Shown: positions 1 through 7,324 of the stretch, one piece after another
Layout of the letters: each line of letters begins with the position of its first letter
How positions within the stretch are numbered: position 1 is the first letter of the stretch
Assembly (NCBI GenBank): GCA_038117225.1
Contig: JAYOFM010000031.1
Coordinates: 1-30,922, forward strand
Length of the DNA stretch: 30,922 bases
Source of the DNA: JAYOFM01 sp038117225
Lineage (GTDB): Bacteria; Pseudomonadota; Alphaproteobacteria; Rhodospirillales; Casp-alpha2
Direction: 5' to 3'
Notes under the pieces: generated by a model
Seen by the model: only the letters and a program-made list of their open reading frames with translations
Database searches by the model: none
Told to the model about the DNA's origin: nothing
Program-made: the position numbers and the translations under genes

Positions 1-151
1 CCACACCGGCCCCAAAACGGGCCCGCTGGCAGGCAAGCTTTCTCGGCCACTCGGATTTTGTCATATTACTAAGCTAATGGGTCACTGCGATCGTGTCACG
101 GCGCCAACGAGCTTTTGGCGCGAAATAATTGGGTACCGAGGACCAGCGGCA

Positions 152-847
152 ATGAACACGGTGGCGGACGCTGATTTACCGCATGTGCTGGTCGTCGATG
201 ACGACGACCGGTTGCGTGATCTGCTGGGCAAGTTCCTCGGCGACAACGGCTTCATGGTCGCCACCGCCGCCGACGCCGCCGACGCGCGCCGGCGCATGCA
301 AAGCCTCGCCTTCGATATCATTGTGCTTGATCTGATGATGCCCGGGGAAAGTGGGCTTGAATTCGCCGTTGATCTGCGCCGACGCAGTGATCTGCCTATC
401 CTCATGCTGACCGCCATGGGCGAGGCCGATGCCCGCATCGCCGGGCTCGAGGCCGGCGCCGACGATTACCTGGCCAAGCCGTTCGAACCACGCGAACTGC
501 TGCTGCGTCTGTACAGCATCTTGCGCCGGCTACCGTCGGCGGCGGCACCGGCCGCGGCCGTGCAACTGGGCGATTGCCACTTCGATCCGGTTCGCGGTGA
601 ATTGACTCGACATGGCCGGCGCGTGCATCTGACGGAAGTCGAGGCGGCGCTACTGGGCGCCTTGGCCGGGCGCGCCGGTGAAGTGTTCGATCGCGATGCC
701 TTGATCGCCATGACCGGCGCCGCCGGCGGCGGTCGCGCCGTTGACGTGCAGGTGACGCGGCTCAGGCGTAAGATCGAGAGCGACCCCCGCATGCCACGCT
801 ATCTGCAGACGGTGCGCGGCAAGGGCTACGTGCTGCACCCGGACTGA
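152..847 (+). CDS. OmpR-family two-component response regulator
   Basis: DNA-binding response regulator of 231 residues. The receiver domain (about 10-125) has the acidic pocket D16-D18, the phosphoacceptor D60 in VLDLMMPG, T87 and K109 in LAKPFEP. The C-terminal winged helix (about 140-228) ends in the typical VTRLRRKIE...RYLQTVRGKGYVL signature. An in-frame ATG at 77 would add 25 residues with no domain match; I chose ATG 152 because the domain begins just after it and AGGA lies 9 bases upstream. The partner kinase follows within about 25 bases, so the two form an operon. By family, phosphorylation by that kinase should switch on promoter binding. The stimulus and regulon cannot be read from the sequence. 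The EnvZ/OmpR-like architecture alone does not prove an osmotic role. Confidence 0.93.
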   Translation: MNTVADADLPHVLVVDDDDRLRDLLGKFLGDNGFMVATAADAADARRRMQSLAFDIIVLDLMMPGESGLEFAVDLRRRSDLPILMLTAMGEADARIAGLEAGADDYLAKPFEPRELLLRLYSILRRLPSAAAPAAAVQLGDCHFDPVRGELTRHGRRVHLTEVEAALLGALAGRAGEVFDRDALIAMTGAAGGGRAVDVQVTRLRRKIESDPRMPRYLQTVRGKGYVLHPD

Positions 848-872
848 CCGGGTGCCATGGACGGAAGATGGC

Positions 873-2186
873 ATGGTAACGCTGGTAAAGAGATTTCTGC
901 CGAAAAGCCTGTTCGGGCGGTCGTTGATGATCATCGTCACGCCGCTCGTGGTGCTGCAGATCCTCGCCGCCATCATTTTTTTCGAATCCCACTGGGACAA
1001 GGTGACGCTTCGACTTGCGCGCGGCGTCGCTGGCGATGTGTCGGCCGTCATCGCGCTGATGCGACGTTATCCGGGCGCCGACAATCTGGATTGGATATCC
1101 CAGCTTGCCAGCGACACCATGGACATCTCGGTGCGGCTTCGGCCCGATGAAATCCTCACCAATCAAGGCAGTTCGGCCAGCGGCATTCTGGAAACCATGC
1201 TGTCGCAAGCATTGACGGCGTCGGTGCGGCGCCCCTTCCGCATGGATACAGAGAAACTCGACCGCTACATCATCATCGACGTTCAACTCAAGGAAGGGGT
1301 GCTCAGTGTCGTGACACCGCGCAAGCGGCTGTTCAGTTCGACGACCTATGTGTTCGTTTTATGGATGGTCGGCATCTCCCTGATCCTGTTCGGCGTCGCC
1401 ACCATCTTCATGCGCAATCAGGTGAAGCCGATCCGCCGCCTCGCCATTGCCGCCAACAATTTCGGCAAGGGGCGTGATGTCGCCCGCTTTAAGCCCGAGG
1501 GCGCCACCGAGGTACGCCAGGCGGCGGCCGCGTTCCTGGCCATGCGTGAACGCATCCTGCGCCAGATCGGCCAGCGCACGGACATGCTGTCCGGCGTCTC
1601 GCATGACCTGCGCACGCCGTTGACGCGTATGAAGCTGCAACTTGAAATGCTTGGTGACGCGGAAGGCGCCGCCGACCTGAAACGCGACGTCGCCGAAATG
1701 GAGCACATGCTGGAAGGCTATCTCGCCTTCGCCCGGGGCGAGGGCACCGAGAAACCGGAACCGACCAATCTGACCGCTCTGCTGGAGGACGTCGCCGCGT
1801 CGGCCCGCCGCAACGGCGCCGCCATCGACTTGCATTGCGAGGGTGATCTGCTGTTGCCCTTGCGCCCCCGAGTATTCAAGCGATGCATCACCAATCTGGT
1901 CGACAATGCGGCGCGCTACGGTGAGCATGTCTCCGTCCGCGCCGGCCAACGCGATGACACCATCGAAATCAGTATCGACGACGACGGGCCGGGCATTGCG
2001 GCCGAGCATCGGGCCGAGGTGTTCAAGCCGTTCTTCCGGGTCGATGCCTCGCGCAATCCAGGCACCGGTGGCGTCGGGCTCGGCCTGACCATCGCCCGCG
2101 ACGTCATCCAGAGCCACGGCGGCGAAATCATCCTCGATGAGTCCCCCGGTGGCGGGCTTCGTGTCCGCGTGCGGTTGCCGCTTTAA
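873..2186 (+). CDS. EnvZ-type sensor histidine kinase
   Basis: Inner-membrane sensor kinase of about 437 residues, partner of the preceding regulator. It has an N-terminal transmembrane helix (about residues 15-37), a periplasmic sensor loop of about 110 residues, a second helix (about 158-180), a HAMP segment, the H box SHDLRTPLTRMKLQLEM with H244 as the probable phosphorylation site, and an ATPase domain with N box (NLVDNAARYG), G1 (DDDGPGI) and G2 (GTGGVGLGL). A GTG at 852 would add seven residues; ATG 873 is preferred because GGAAG lies 5 to 9 bases upstream. The 3' end overlaps the convergent csaA gene by 4 bases. The sensor loop shows no recognisable ligand-binding domain, so the signal is unknown. 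Confidence 0.92.
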   Translation: MVTLVKRFLPKSLFGRSLMIIVTPLVVLQILAAIIFFESHWDKVTLRLARGVAGDVSAVIALMRRYPGADNLDWISQLASDTMDISVRLRPDEILTNQGSSASGILETMLSQALTASVRRPFRMDTEKLDRYIIIDVQLKEGVLSVVTPRKRLFSSTTYVFVLWMVGISLILFGVATIFMRNQVKPIRRLAIAANNFGKGRDVARFKPEGATEVRQAAAAFLAMRERILRQIGQRTDMLSGVSHDLRTPLTRMKLQLEMLGDAEGAADLKRDVAEMEHMLEGYLAFARGEGTEKPEPTNLTALLEDVAASARRNGAAIDLHCEGDLLLPLRPRVFKRCITNLVDNAARYGEHVSVRAGQRDDTIEISIDDDGPGIAAEHRAEVFKPFFRVDASRNPGTGGVGLGLTIARDVIQSHGGEIILDESPGGGLRVRVRLPL

Positions 2187-2518
2187 AACAAGCGGCCGCC
2201 ATTCGGTACCGGATGGTCGACGCCCAGCAACACCACTTCCCCATCGGCGTCGGGAAAACCAAGCACCAAAAGTTCGGAGATGAATTTGCCGATCTGTTTG
2301 GGCGGAAAATTGACCACGGCGGCGACCTGGCGGCCGATCAGTCCCTCGGGCGTGTAGTGGCGGGTCAACTGGGCCGAAGTCTTGCGCTCACCGATTTCGG
2401 GACCGAAGTCGACCCACAGCTTAATTGCCGGCTTACGCGCCTCGGGGTAGGGCTCGGCCCGTGCAACGGTGCCGACGCGGACGTCGACCTTCAGAAAATC
2501 GTCAAAACTGATGCTCAC
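2183..2518 (-). CDS. csaA: CsaA-type tRNA-binding-fold protein / export chaperone
   Basis: Small protein of 111 residues that is essentially one OB-fold tRNA-binding domain, the usual length for CsaA. Characteristic stretches are FLKVDVRVGTV at the start, LWVDFGPEIG, the SAQL-type segment, VAAVVNFPPKQIG and SELLVLGF. CsaA from Bacillus has been described as a chaperone with export-related activity; the homologous domain in MetRS and EMAP-like proteins binds tRNA. Which role applies here is not visible. It lies downstream of the phasin on the same strand but is separated from it by a hairpin, so it is probably transcribed separately. Its stop overlaps the end of the convergent kinase gene. Confidence 0.88.
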   Translation of the reverse strand: MSISFDDFLKVDVRVGTVARAEPYPEARKPAIKLWVDFGPEIGERKTSAQLTRHYTPEGLIGRQVAAVVNFPPKQIGKFISELLVLGFPDADGEVVLLGVDHPVPNGGRLF

Positions 2519-2595
2519 CGCGGTTGCTCCTGAATCTCGGCTTAATATGGACGCGAAACGAGGCCGAGCATCGCAGAGCCGCCGCCTGAATGGAA

Positions 2596-2626
2596 GCGGC
2601 CGCTCCCATTCTCAGAGAGCGGCCGC
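2596..2626 (-). terminator. hairpin downstream of the phasin gene, possible terminator
   Basis: A perfect 10-base inverted repeat, GCGGCCGCTC and GAGCGGCCGC, with an 11-base loop lies about 36 bases past the phasin stop codon. On the minus strand it is followed by TTCCATT, which is only a weak U-tract. It could terminate the abundant phasin message or stabilise its 3' end. Confidence 0.5.
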
Positions 2627-2661
2627 GGTCCACCCCTTGCGGGGTATCGACTTACCAGACG

Positions 2662-3168
2662 TTACTTGGCGGCGGTCTTCGTCACGGTCTGGATTTCTTC
2701 GAGCTGCTCGGTGACGCGGGCATTGAGGGCCGCGAAGGCCTCGGCCTGCGACTTGGCGAACAGGTCGGAAAGTTCCTTGGCGTTGGCCAGGGCACCTTCA
2801 TAGGAAGCCTTGAGGACTTCAACCTGCTTGGCGGCCGCGTCCTGCGGGGTTTTCGCCGTACCGATGCTTTCGACGGCCTTGGTCACTTCGTCGATCGACT
2901 TCTGGGCGAACTCGGCCTGACGCTGAGCCAGGGCCTGGGCACCTTCAACGGCGACCTGGTTGGCGGCGGACAGGGCTTCGAAGTTCTTGCGGCCGGCGCT
3001 GACGACGGCGTCCATGTCGACGGTCGGCATCTTCACCTGGCTGGCAAGCTTGGTGAAATCTTCGGCGACCTTAGCCGGATCGAAGCTGGCAAAAATCTTG
3101 GGGTCGAAGCCAGGGAACATCTTGGTGACGTCATACTGGGCAAAGGGATTACCGTTCTTGGTGGCCAT
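2662..3168 (-). CDS. phasin family protein (PHA granule-associated)
   Basis: Protein of 168 residues with the phasin layout: a short N-terminal part (NPF...MFPGFDPKIFASFDPAKV), then a long, almost proline-free amphipathic helix rich in Ala, Glu, Lys and Gln from about residue 50 to the end. Phasins coat polyhydroxyalkanoate granules and control their number and size. The open frame extends 41 codons upstream, but ATG 3168 has AGGAG 8 bases before it and begins the conserved part. The long 5' region holds a sigma70-like promoter flanked by three TTGC-type sites resembling operators of the PHA-responsive repressor PhaR. The family call is strong; no PHA synthase or PhaR gene lies in the window. 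Confidence 0.9.
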   Translation of the reverse strand: MATKNGNPFAQYDVTKMFPGFDPKIFASFDPAKVAEDFTKLASQVKMPTVDMDAVVSAGRKNFEALSAANQVAVEGAQALAQRQAEFAQKSIDEVTKAVESIGTAKTPQDAAAKQVEVLKASYEGALANAKELSDLFAKSQAEAFAALNARVTEQLEEIQTVTKTAAK

Positions 3169-3267
3169 GTCGGGGCTCCTCTTCATATGGATGGTGTTCG
3201 GTTTACCGGGCTGTCGCGGGGCGCTCGGCTTTGACTTAACGCGGTGCAACAGTGTGTGTCCGTTGTA

Positions 3268-3361
3268 TTGCTGCAGTGCAATATGATGCATATATGCCCG
3301 TGTTTTTGGGATGTGTCAACAAAAATTATTGCAGTGCAGCAAAAATATTGCGCTGCAGCGA
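3268..3361 (-). promoter_or_regulatory. phasin promoter region with three TTGC-type operator-like sites
   Basis: Three related 14-base sites lie here: TTGCTGCAGTGCAA (3268-3281), TTGCAGTGCAGCAA (3329-3342) and TTGCGCTGCAGCGA (3348-3361). The second resembles the reverse complement of the first. On the minus strand TTGACA (3319-3314) and TATATG (3294-3289) with a 19-base spacer form a plausible promoter. The first site falls at the expected transcription start and the other two lie just upstream of the -35 box, a repression-type geometry. Known alphaproteobacterial PhaR sites also use CTGC/GCAG or TGCA-type repeats, so PhaR is the natural candidate by inference. Confidence 0.65.
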
Positions 3362-3379
3362 TTTACCCCGCTGGCGAAT

Positions 3380-4012
3380 TCATCGCGCCCAGCCGAGAAA
3401 CCGCGCCGCGCCCTCGGCGCGCCGCAGTCCACGATCCAGCGCCGCCATGGTCTTGGCCATGTCGGCGCCGTCGTCGTCGAGGAACGCGCGCAGGGCGTCT
3501 GCATAAACCAGTGCCAGTCCCTTGACCCGCAATGCACCGCAGGGCCCACGGCTGCCCGGTCCGGCCATCTCCAGGGCCGAGGCCATGGCGCGCATCAGTC
3601 TCGGCATCAGACACAGCGCCGCCTTGGGGTCCCGCGCCTGATGGCGGATCACGGCGGTCATGCCGGCGCGCGCCGTCGCGGCGTCCGGGCCGTCGGTGTG
3701 CGCCAGCGCATCGAAACGGCGCATCAGCAAATCAAACAACCGGTCGCGGACCGATGAGCCGTCCACCGGTTCCGCATCGAAACTCGCCGTCGCCCGCTCA
3801 TCGACGCGGGCCAGCAGGCCGCTCACAATGGCCGCCTTGGTGGCGAAAAGCGCCGTCACCTGCTCCTCGGCACCCGCCGCCTCGGCCGCGATGTCCTCTA
3901 GCGTCACCGCGCCCCAACCGTCCCGCGCGGCGCAGCGCAGCGCCGCATCGAGCACGACATCACCAGTCAACGGCGGCGGCGCCTTGCGTTTGTTGGTCGC
4001 GCGCTTGGCCAT
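3380..4012 (-). CDS. TetR-family transcriptional regulator
   Basis: Protein of 210 residues. After a basic N-terminal tail (AKRATNKRKAPPP), residues about 18-65 form a TetR-type helix-turn-helix: VVLDAALRCAARDGW, TLEDIAAEAAG, then ALFATKAAIVSGLL. The remainder is helical and should be the ligand-binding and dimerisation domain; no ligand can be predicted. The DGW segment recalls COQ9-like proteins, which share the TetR fold, but the DNA-recognition region looks intact, so a regulator is favoured. It lies upstream of the phasin on the same strand, with the operator-rich phasin promoter between them, so separate transcription is likely. Its target could be local or distant. Confidence 0.78.
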   Translation of the reverse strand: MAKRATNKRKAPPPLTGDVVLDAALRCAARDGWGAVTLEDIAAEAAGAEEQVTALFATKAAIVSGLLARVDERATASFDAEPVDGSSVRDRLFDLLMRRFDALAHTDGPDAATARAGMTAVIRHQARDPKAALCLMPRLMRAMASALEMAGPGSRGPCGALRVKGLALVYADALRAFLDDDGADMAKTMAALDRGLRRAEGAARFLGWAR

Positions 4013-4107
4013 GTCGTCTCTCCCGATAGCGAGGGCGAGGAATGATTATCTCATCGTCGGGGGTGGAGAATCAATCGGCGGCCGCGCGATCGTCGTCAAT
4101 CAACGGA

Positions 4108-4959
4108 TCAGCCGGCGAGTTCCCGCGAGCGTCGGGTTGCCTCGGCGATGGCGCGGGTCATCAGCGCCGGCCAGGCGTCGGCGGCCCTCAGGACTTTCAG
4201 GGCCTCCGCCGTGGTGCCGCCGGGACTGGTGACGTTTTCACGCAGAACGGCGGCTGGTTCCTCGGCCTGGCGCAGCAATTCGCCGGCGCCGGATACGGTG
4301 ACCCGGGCCAGACGCATGGCCAGATCGGCATCCAGACCGGCCGCGACCCCGGCATCGGCCATGCATTCAACCAGCAGGAAGACATAGGCCGGCCCGCCGC
4401 CGGAAAGTGCCGTCACGGCGTCGATGGGCGCTTCGTCGTCAACCCAGGCGACCTCGCCAACGGCCGCCAGCAGATGATCGCAGAACCGCCGCTGTTGCGG
4501 ACCCACGTTGGCATTGGCACAGGCCACGGTGATGCCGCGCCCAACCGCCGCCGGCGTATTGGGCATGGCGCGGACAATCGCCGCCTGCTCACCCAGCATG
4601 GCCTCGAAATAACCGATGGTCTTGCCGGCGGCGATGGAAAGATAGACACAACCCGGGTTGACGAACCGCCCGTATCCCGGCGCCGCCGCGTCCATTTGCT
4701 GCGGCTTGACGGCGAGAACAATGGTCGCGGGGGCCAGGTCATCCGCCAGGTCGGCGCCGTCGGATACCGTGTTCACGCCGAAATCCGCCGCCATTTGCGC
4801 CGCCCGGTCGGCCGACGGCTCAACCACATGGACACGAGCCGGGTCCATGCCCTGATCGAGCCAGCCGGCCAACATGGCGCCGCCCATCTTGCCGCCGCCG
4901 ACCAGCACCAGCGGCCTGGACTCGCCGTCAGAGACGATAACGGGAGCGTCCGCGGCCAT
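4108..4959 (-). CDS. proC: pyrroline-5-carboxylate reductase
   Basis: Last enzyme of proline synthesis: it reduces 1-pyrroline-5-carboxylate to proline with NAD(P)H in the cytoplasm. The 283-residue protein has the N-terminal dinucleotide motif VGGGKMGGAML (about residues 20-30), the AVKPQQMD loop, RAMPNTPAAVGRG, and the C-terminal dimerisation signature with ALSGGGPAYVFLLVECMADAGVAAGL and TVSGAGELL...LRENVTSPGGTTAEAL, all in the usual order. The start is 4 bases after the stop of the upstream YbjN-family gene, so the two are probably co-transcribed. That pairing is a common alphaproteobacterial arrangement to my knowledge. Confidence 0.94.
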   Translation of the reverse strand: MAADAPVIVSDGESRPLVLVGGGKMGGAMLAGWLDQGMDPARVHVVEPSADRAAQMAADFGVNTVSDGADLADDLAPATIVLAVKPQQMDAAAPGYGRFVNPGCVYLSIAAGKTIGYFEAMLGEQAAIVRAMPNTPAAVGRGITVACANANVGPQQRRFCDHLLAAVGEVAWVDDEAPIDAVTALSGGGPAYVFLLVECMADAGVAAGLDADLAMRLARVTVSGAGELLRQAEEPAAVLRENVTSPGGTTAEALKVLRAADAWPALMTRAIAEATRRSRELAG

Positions 4960-4963
4960 CCGC

Positions 4964-5470
4964 TCAGGCTTCGCCGACCGTCTCGACCATGGCCGCGGAA
5001 ACTGCCTCGGTCGCGGATTTTCCGCCCCACAGGACGTATTGGAAGGCCGGGTAGAAGCGCTCGCATTCGAACAGGGCGTTGTCGACCAGATCTTCCATCT
5101 GGCCGACGCTCAGCCCGTCGGCGCCACGCAGCGGCACCGCGTGGCGGAACAGCGGCAATCCTTCTTCATCCCAGAATCCGAAATGACCAAGCCACAGTTT
5201 TTCATTGACCACGGCGAGCAGCTCATGAAGTGGCCCACGCCGCGCTGGTGGCACCCGCATATCGAAGGCGCAGGTGAAATGAATCGCCTCGATATCGTCG
5301 TTCCAAGCAAAAAACAGGCTGTAGTCGCACCAAGTGCCCGGCGCCTGCACGGCCATTTCCTGGTCGCTGCGACGATCGAACATCCACTCGTTGACCTCGG
5401 CGATGCTCTCGACGACATCAAGGGGGTTGGCAATGGTGTTTTCGGTGAAGGACGTCATAACAGTCGGCAT
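4964..5470 (-). CDS. YbjN domain-containing protein
   Basis: Cytoplasmic protein of about 168 residues matching the alphaproteobacterial YbjN family: an N-terminal NPLDVVESIAEVNEW, then a WCDYSLFFAWNDDIEAIHFTCAFDMRVP core, NEKLWLGHFGFWDEEGLPLFRHAV, and a C-terminal FYPAFQYVLWGGKSATEAV. The fold resembles type III secretion chaperones, but the molecular function is not established. ATG 5470 was chosen because a GGGAGAG ribosome-binding site lies just before it; the frame is open 12 codons further upstream, and ATG 5458 (MTSF) is an alternative. It is transcribed with proC. Confidence 0.85.
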   Translation of the reverse strand: MPTVMTSFTENTIANPLDVVESIAEVNEWMFDRRSDQEMAVQAPGTWCDYSLFFAWNDDIEAIHFTCAFDMRVPPARRGPLHELLAVVNEKLWLGHFGFWDEEGLPLFRHAVPLRGADGLSVGQMEDLVDNALFECERFYPAFQYVLWGGKSATEAVSAAMVETVGEA

Positions 5471-5764
5471 GTCCGCTCTCCCGGATGGCGCCGCCGAACG
5501 TCGCAAGAGAAGCCGGGCGGCTAGATGCGGGCCGGATGGGGACAGAACGCATGATCTTGGGGAGCAGGCCAGTTCTCGGGGAAAGTTTCCGATATATTGG
5601 GGCTAACCCAAAATGTTGCGCCTCCGTCCCCGTCAGGTACCACGTGTAGCCTGCCCGAACCGGGAATTGTGCGCAAGCGCCGATTGCGTTCGATCGTGAA
5701 ATTTTTGTGGGTAAATTGACGGGTTACCGCCACAGTGGACCGGCGCAGCGGAATGACCGGGGCG
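5471..5764. other. intergenic region between ubiK and the YbjN-family gene
   Basis: About 294 bases with no supported gene. The promoter of the minus-strand YbjN-proC pair should lie here. Positions 5529-5552 resemble, on the minus strand, the acceptor and T-arm of a tRNA with a non-canonical loop, but no anticodon or D-arm follows. The rest, including the AT-richer stretch near 5695-5720, shows no clear terminator or repeat. Confidence 0.4.
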
Positions 5765-6151
5765 TTAGCCGCGTGGCTTGCGGGCTGCCGTCTTCGCTGC
5801 GGATTTCTTCGCCGCCGGTTTCTTCGCGGCCGATTTCCGGGTAGCCGGCTTCTTCGCCGAGGATTTCTTGGCCACGGGTTTCTTGGCTGCGGGCTTGGCG
5901 GGCGCGATGCCCAACGCCGCTTCCAGCACGGCAACCCGGGCTTCCAGGTCTTCATGGCCCTGGCGGGCGCGCGCCGCCATTTCCTTGACCGCGTCGAACT
6001 CGTCACGCGGCACCATGTCGGCGTGGGAAAGCAGGCGCTCGATACGCTGGCGCACCAGCACATCGATCTCGTCCTTGACGCCGGCGAGCGTTGAAACGGC
6101 GCCGTTGGCCATCTTGGCCAGGTCATCGAGGAAACGGTTGGTCGTCTGCAT
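5765..6151 (-). CDS. ubiK: UbiK/BMFP-family accessory factor with Lys/Ala-rich tail
   Basis: Protein of 128 residues. The N-terminal 80 residues match the UbiK (YqiC, BMFP) family: FLDDLAKMANGAVSTLAGVKDEIDVLVRQRIERLL, a segment with LVxRxEFDAVKEMAARAR, and a coiled-coil trimerisation region ending LEARVAVLEAALG. In enterobacteria UbiK helps assemble the ubiquinone biosynthesis complex and binds lipids. The last 45 residues are a run of PAAKK/SAAKK-type repeats, histone H1-like and strongly basic. A GTG at 6160 is possible, but ATG 6151 has AGAGG 8 bases upstream. It is divergent from hldD. Confidence 0.85.
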   Translation of the reverse strand: MQTTNRFLDDLAKMANGAVSTLAGVKDEIDVLVRQRIERLLSHADMVPRDEFDAVKEMAARARQGHEDLEARVAVLEAALGIAPAKPAAKKPVAKKSSAKKPATRKSAAKKPAAKKSAAKTAARKPRG

Positions 6152-6188
6152 GGCCTGCACCTCTGGTGGTCGGCGTTGGCGTATCCTT

Positions 6189-6217
6189 AATATGGCTTGC
6201 CGGCGGCATCATCGCAA
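6189..6217 (-). promoter_or_regulatory. candidate sigma70 promoter of ubiK
   Basis: On the minus strand TTGCGA (6217-6212) and CATATT (6194-6189) are separated by 17 bases, each matching four of six consensus positions. They lie about 40 bases upstream of the ubiK start in the short gap divergent from hldD. Confidence 0.35.
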
Positions 6218-6290
6218 CCGCGCTCGGCGTCGCTTGCCGGCCCAGCGGCGCCGACCTATAAGAGGGCGTTCAACGCGGGAGAAACCGCCG

Positions 6291-7307
6291 ATGCATGTGG
6301 TGACCGGCGGAGCCGGATTCATCGGGTCAAACATCCTCTGGGGTCTTGAGCAGCGGGAAACCGAGCGACAGGACAGCGATCGGCACGACAGGGCGCGGCT
6401 GGTCGTCTGCGATCGACTGGGTGATGGCGAAAAGTGGCGCAACATCGCCAAGCGCGAATTGCACGATATCGTCGACCCCGCGACTTTGCTGACGTTTCTT
6501 GACGACCATGGCAGCAACGTCGACGCGATCATTCACATGGGCGCCATATCGGCGACCACGGAGACCGACGTCGACCTCATCGTCGAGGCCAATTTCCGGC
6601 TGTCGCGCGATCTCTGGCTATGGTGCACGCACCATCAGGTGCCGTTCATTTATGCCTCGTCGGCGGCGACTTACGGCGACGGCGAGGCCGGTTTTGACGA
6701 TGCCGACGATATCGAATCGCTGGCCCGCCTGCGGCCGCTCAACGCCTATGGCTGGTCAAAACAGTTGTTCGACCGCTGGGTCGTGCGCAGCATCGCGCGG
6801 GGCGATGCGCGGCCACCGCACTGGGCGGGGCTGAAATTCTTCAACGTCTACGGCCCCAACGAAGGCCACAAGGGCCGCATGGCCAGCGTGGTGTCGCAGA
6901 TCCAGCCGCTCGCCGCCACTGGCGAACCGTGCCGCCTGTTCAAATCGCATCACCCGGGCTACGCCGACGGTGGCCAGCTCAGGGATTTCGTTTGGGTCGA
7001 TGATTGCGTCGCCCAGGTGCTATGGCTGCTCGACCATCCGGACGTCAACGGCATCTTCAACTGCGGCAGCGGCAAGGCGCGCAGCTTCGCCGATCTGGCC
7101 AAGGCCGTCTATGCCGCCGCGGGTCGCGAGCCGCTGATCGAATTCGTGCCGACGCCCGAGGATATCCGCGACAAGTACCAATATTTCACCGAGGCCCGCA
7201 TGGACCGCCTGCGCGCCGCCGGTTACGGCGGCAACGCCACATCGCTGGAAGACGGCGTGCGCGACTACGTCACCGGCTACCTCGCCACCGACGACCCCTA
7301 CCGCTGA
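6291..7307 (+). CDS. hldD: ADP-L-glycero-D-manno-heptose 6-epimerase
   Basis: Short-chain dehydrogenase-type epimerase of 338 residues that converts ADP-D-glycero-D-manno-heptose to the L-glycero form for lipopolysaccharide inner core. The Rossmann motif VTGGAGFIGSNI begins at residue 4. Further hallmarks are HMGAISATTETD, the catalytic-region ASSAATYGDG, the YxxxK pair Y153/K157 in NAYGWSK, FFNVYGPNE and the C-terminal NCGSGKARSF. The frame is open for 171 codons upstream, but that part is the antisense of ubiK; ATG 6291 starts directly at the first strand with a GGGAG site upstream. lgt begins 18 bases after its stop, so read-through is likely. Confidence 0.93.
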   Translation: MHVVTGGAGFIGSNILWGLEQRETERQDSDRHDRARLVVCDRLGDGEKWRNIAKRELHDIVDPATLLTFLDDHGSNVDAIIHMGAISATTETDVDLIVEANFRLSRDLWLWCTHHQVPFIYASSAATYGDGEAGFDDADDIESLARLRPLNAYGWSKQLFDRWVVRSIARGDARPPHWAGLKFFNVYGPNEGHKGRMASVVSQIQPLAATGEPCRLFKSHHPGYADGGQLRDFVWVDDCVAQVLWLLDHPDVNGIFNCGSGKARSFADLAKAVYAAAGREPLIEFVPTPEDIRDKYQYFTEARMDRLRAAGYGGNATSLEDGVRDYVTGYLATDDPYR

Positions 7308-7324
7308 GGCGCGGCGAACCCCGC

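Noticed and set aside
1359..2117. A 252-codon open frame antisense to the histidine kinase
   Set aside because: The kinase H, N and G boxes lie on the + strand; the antisense frame shows no motif or start signal.
5521..5606. A functional tRNA gene on the minus strand
   Set aside because: Only an acceptor/T-arm-like segment is seen; the T-loop is non-canonical and no anticodon or D-arm can be folded. Kept only as a low-interest relic.
5778..6290. An N-terminal extension of HldD by 171 residues
   Set aside because: The extension is the reverse complement of ubiK and low in complexity; the enzyme begins exactly at ATG 6291, as in characterised HldD proteins.
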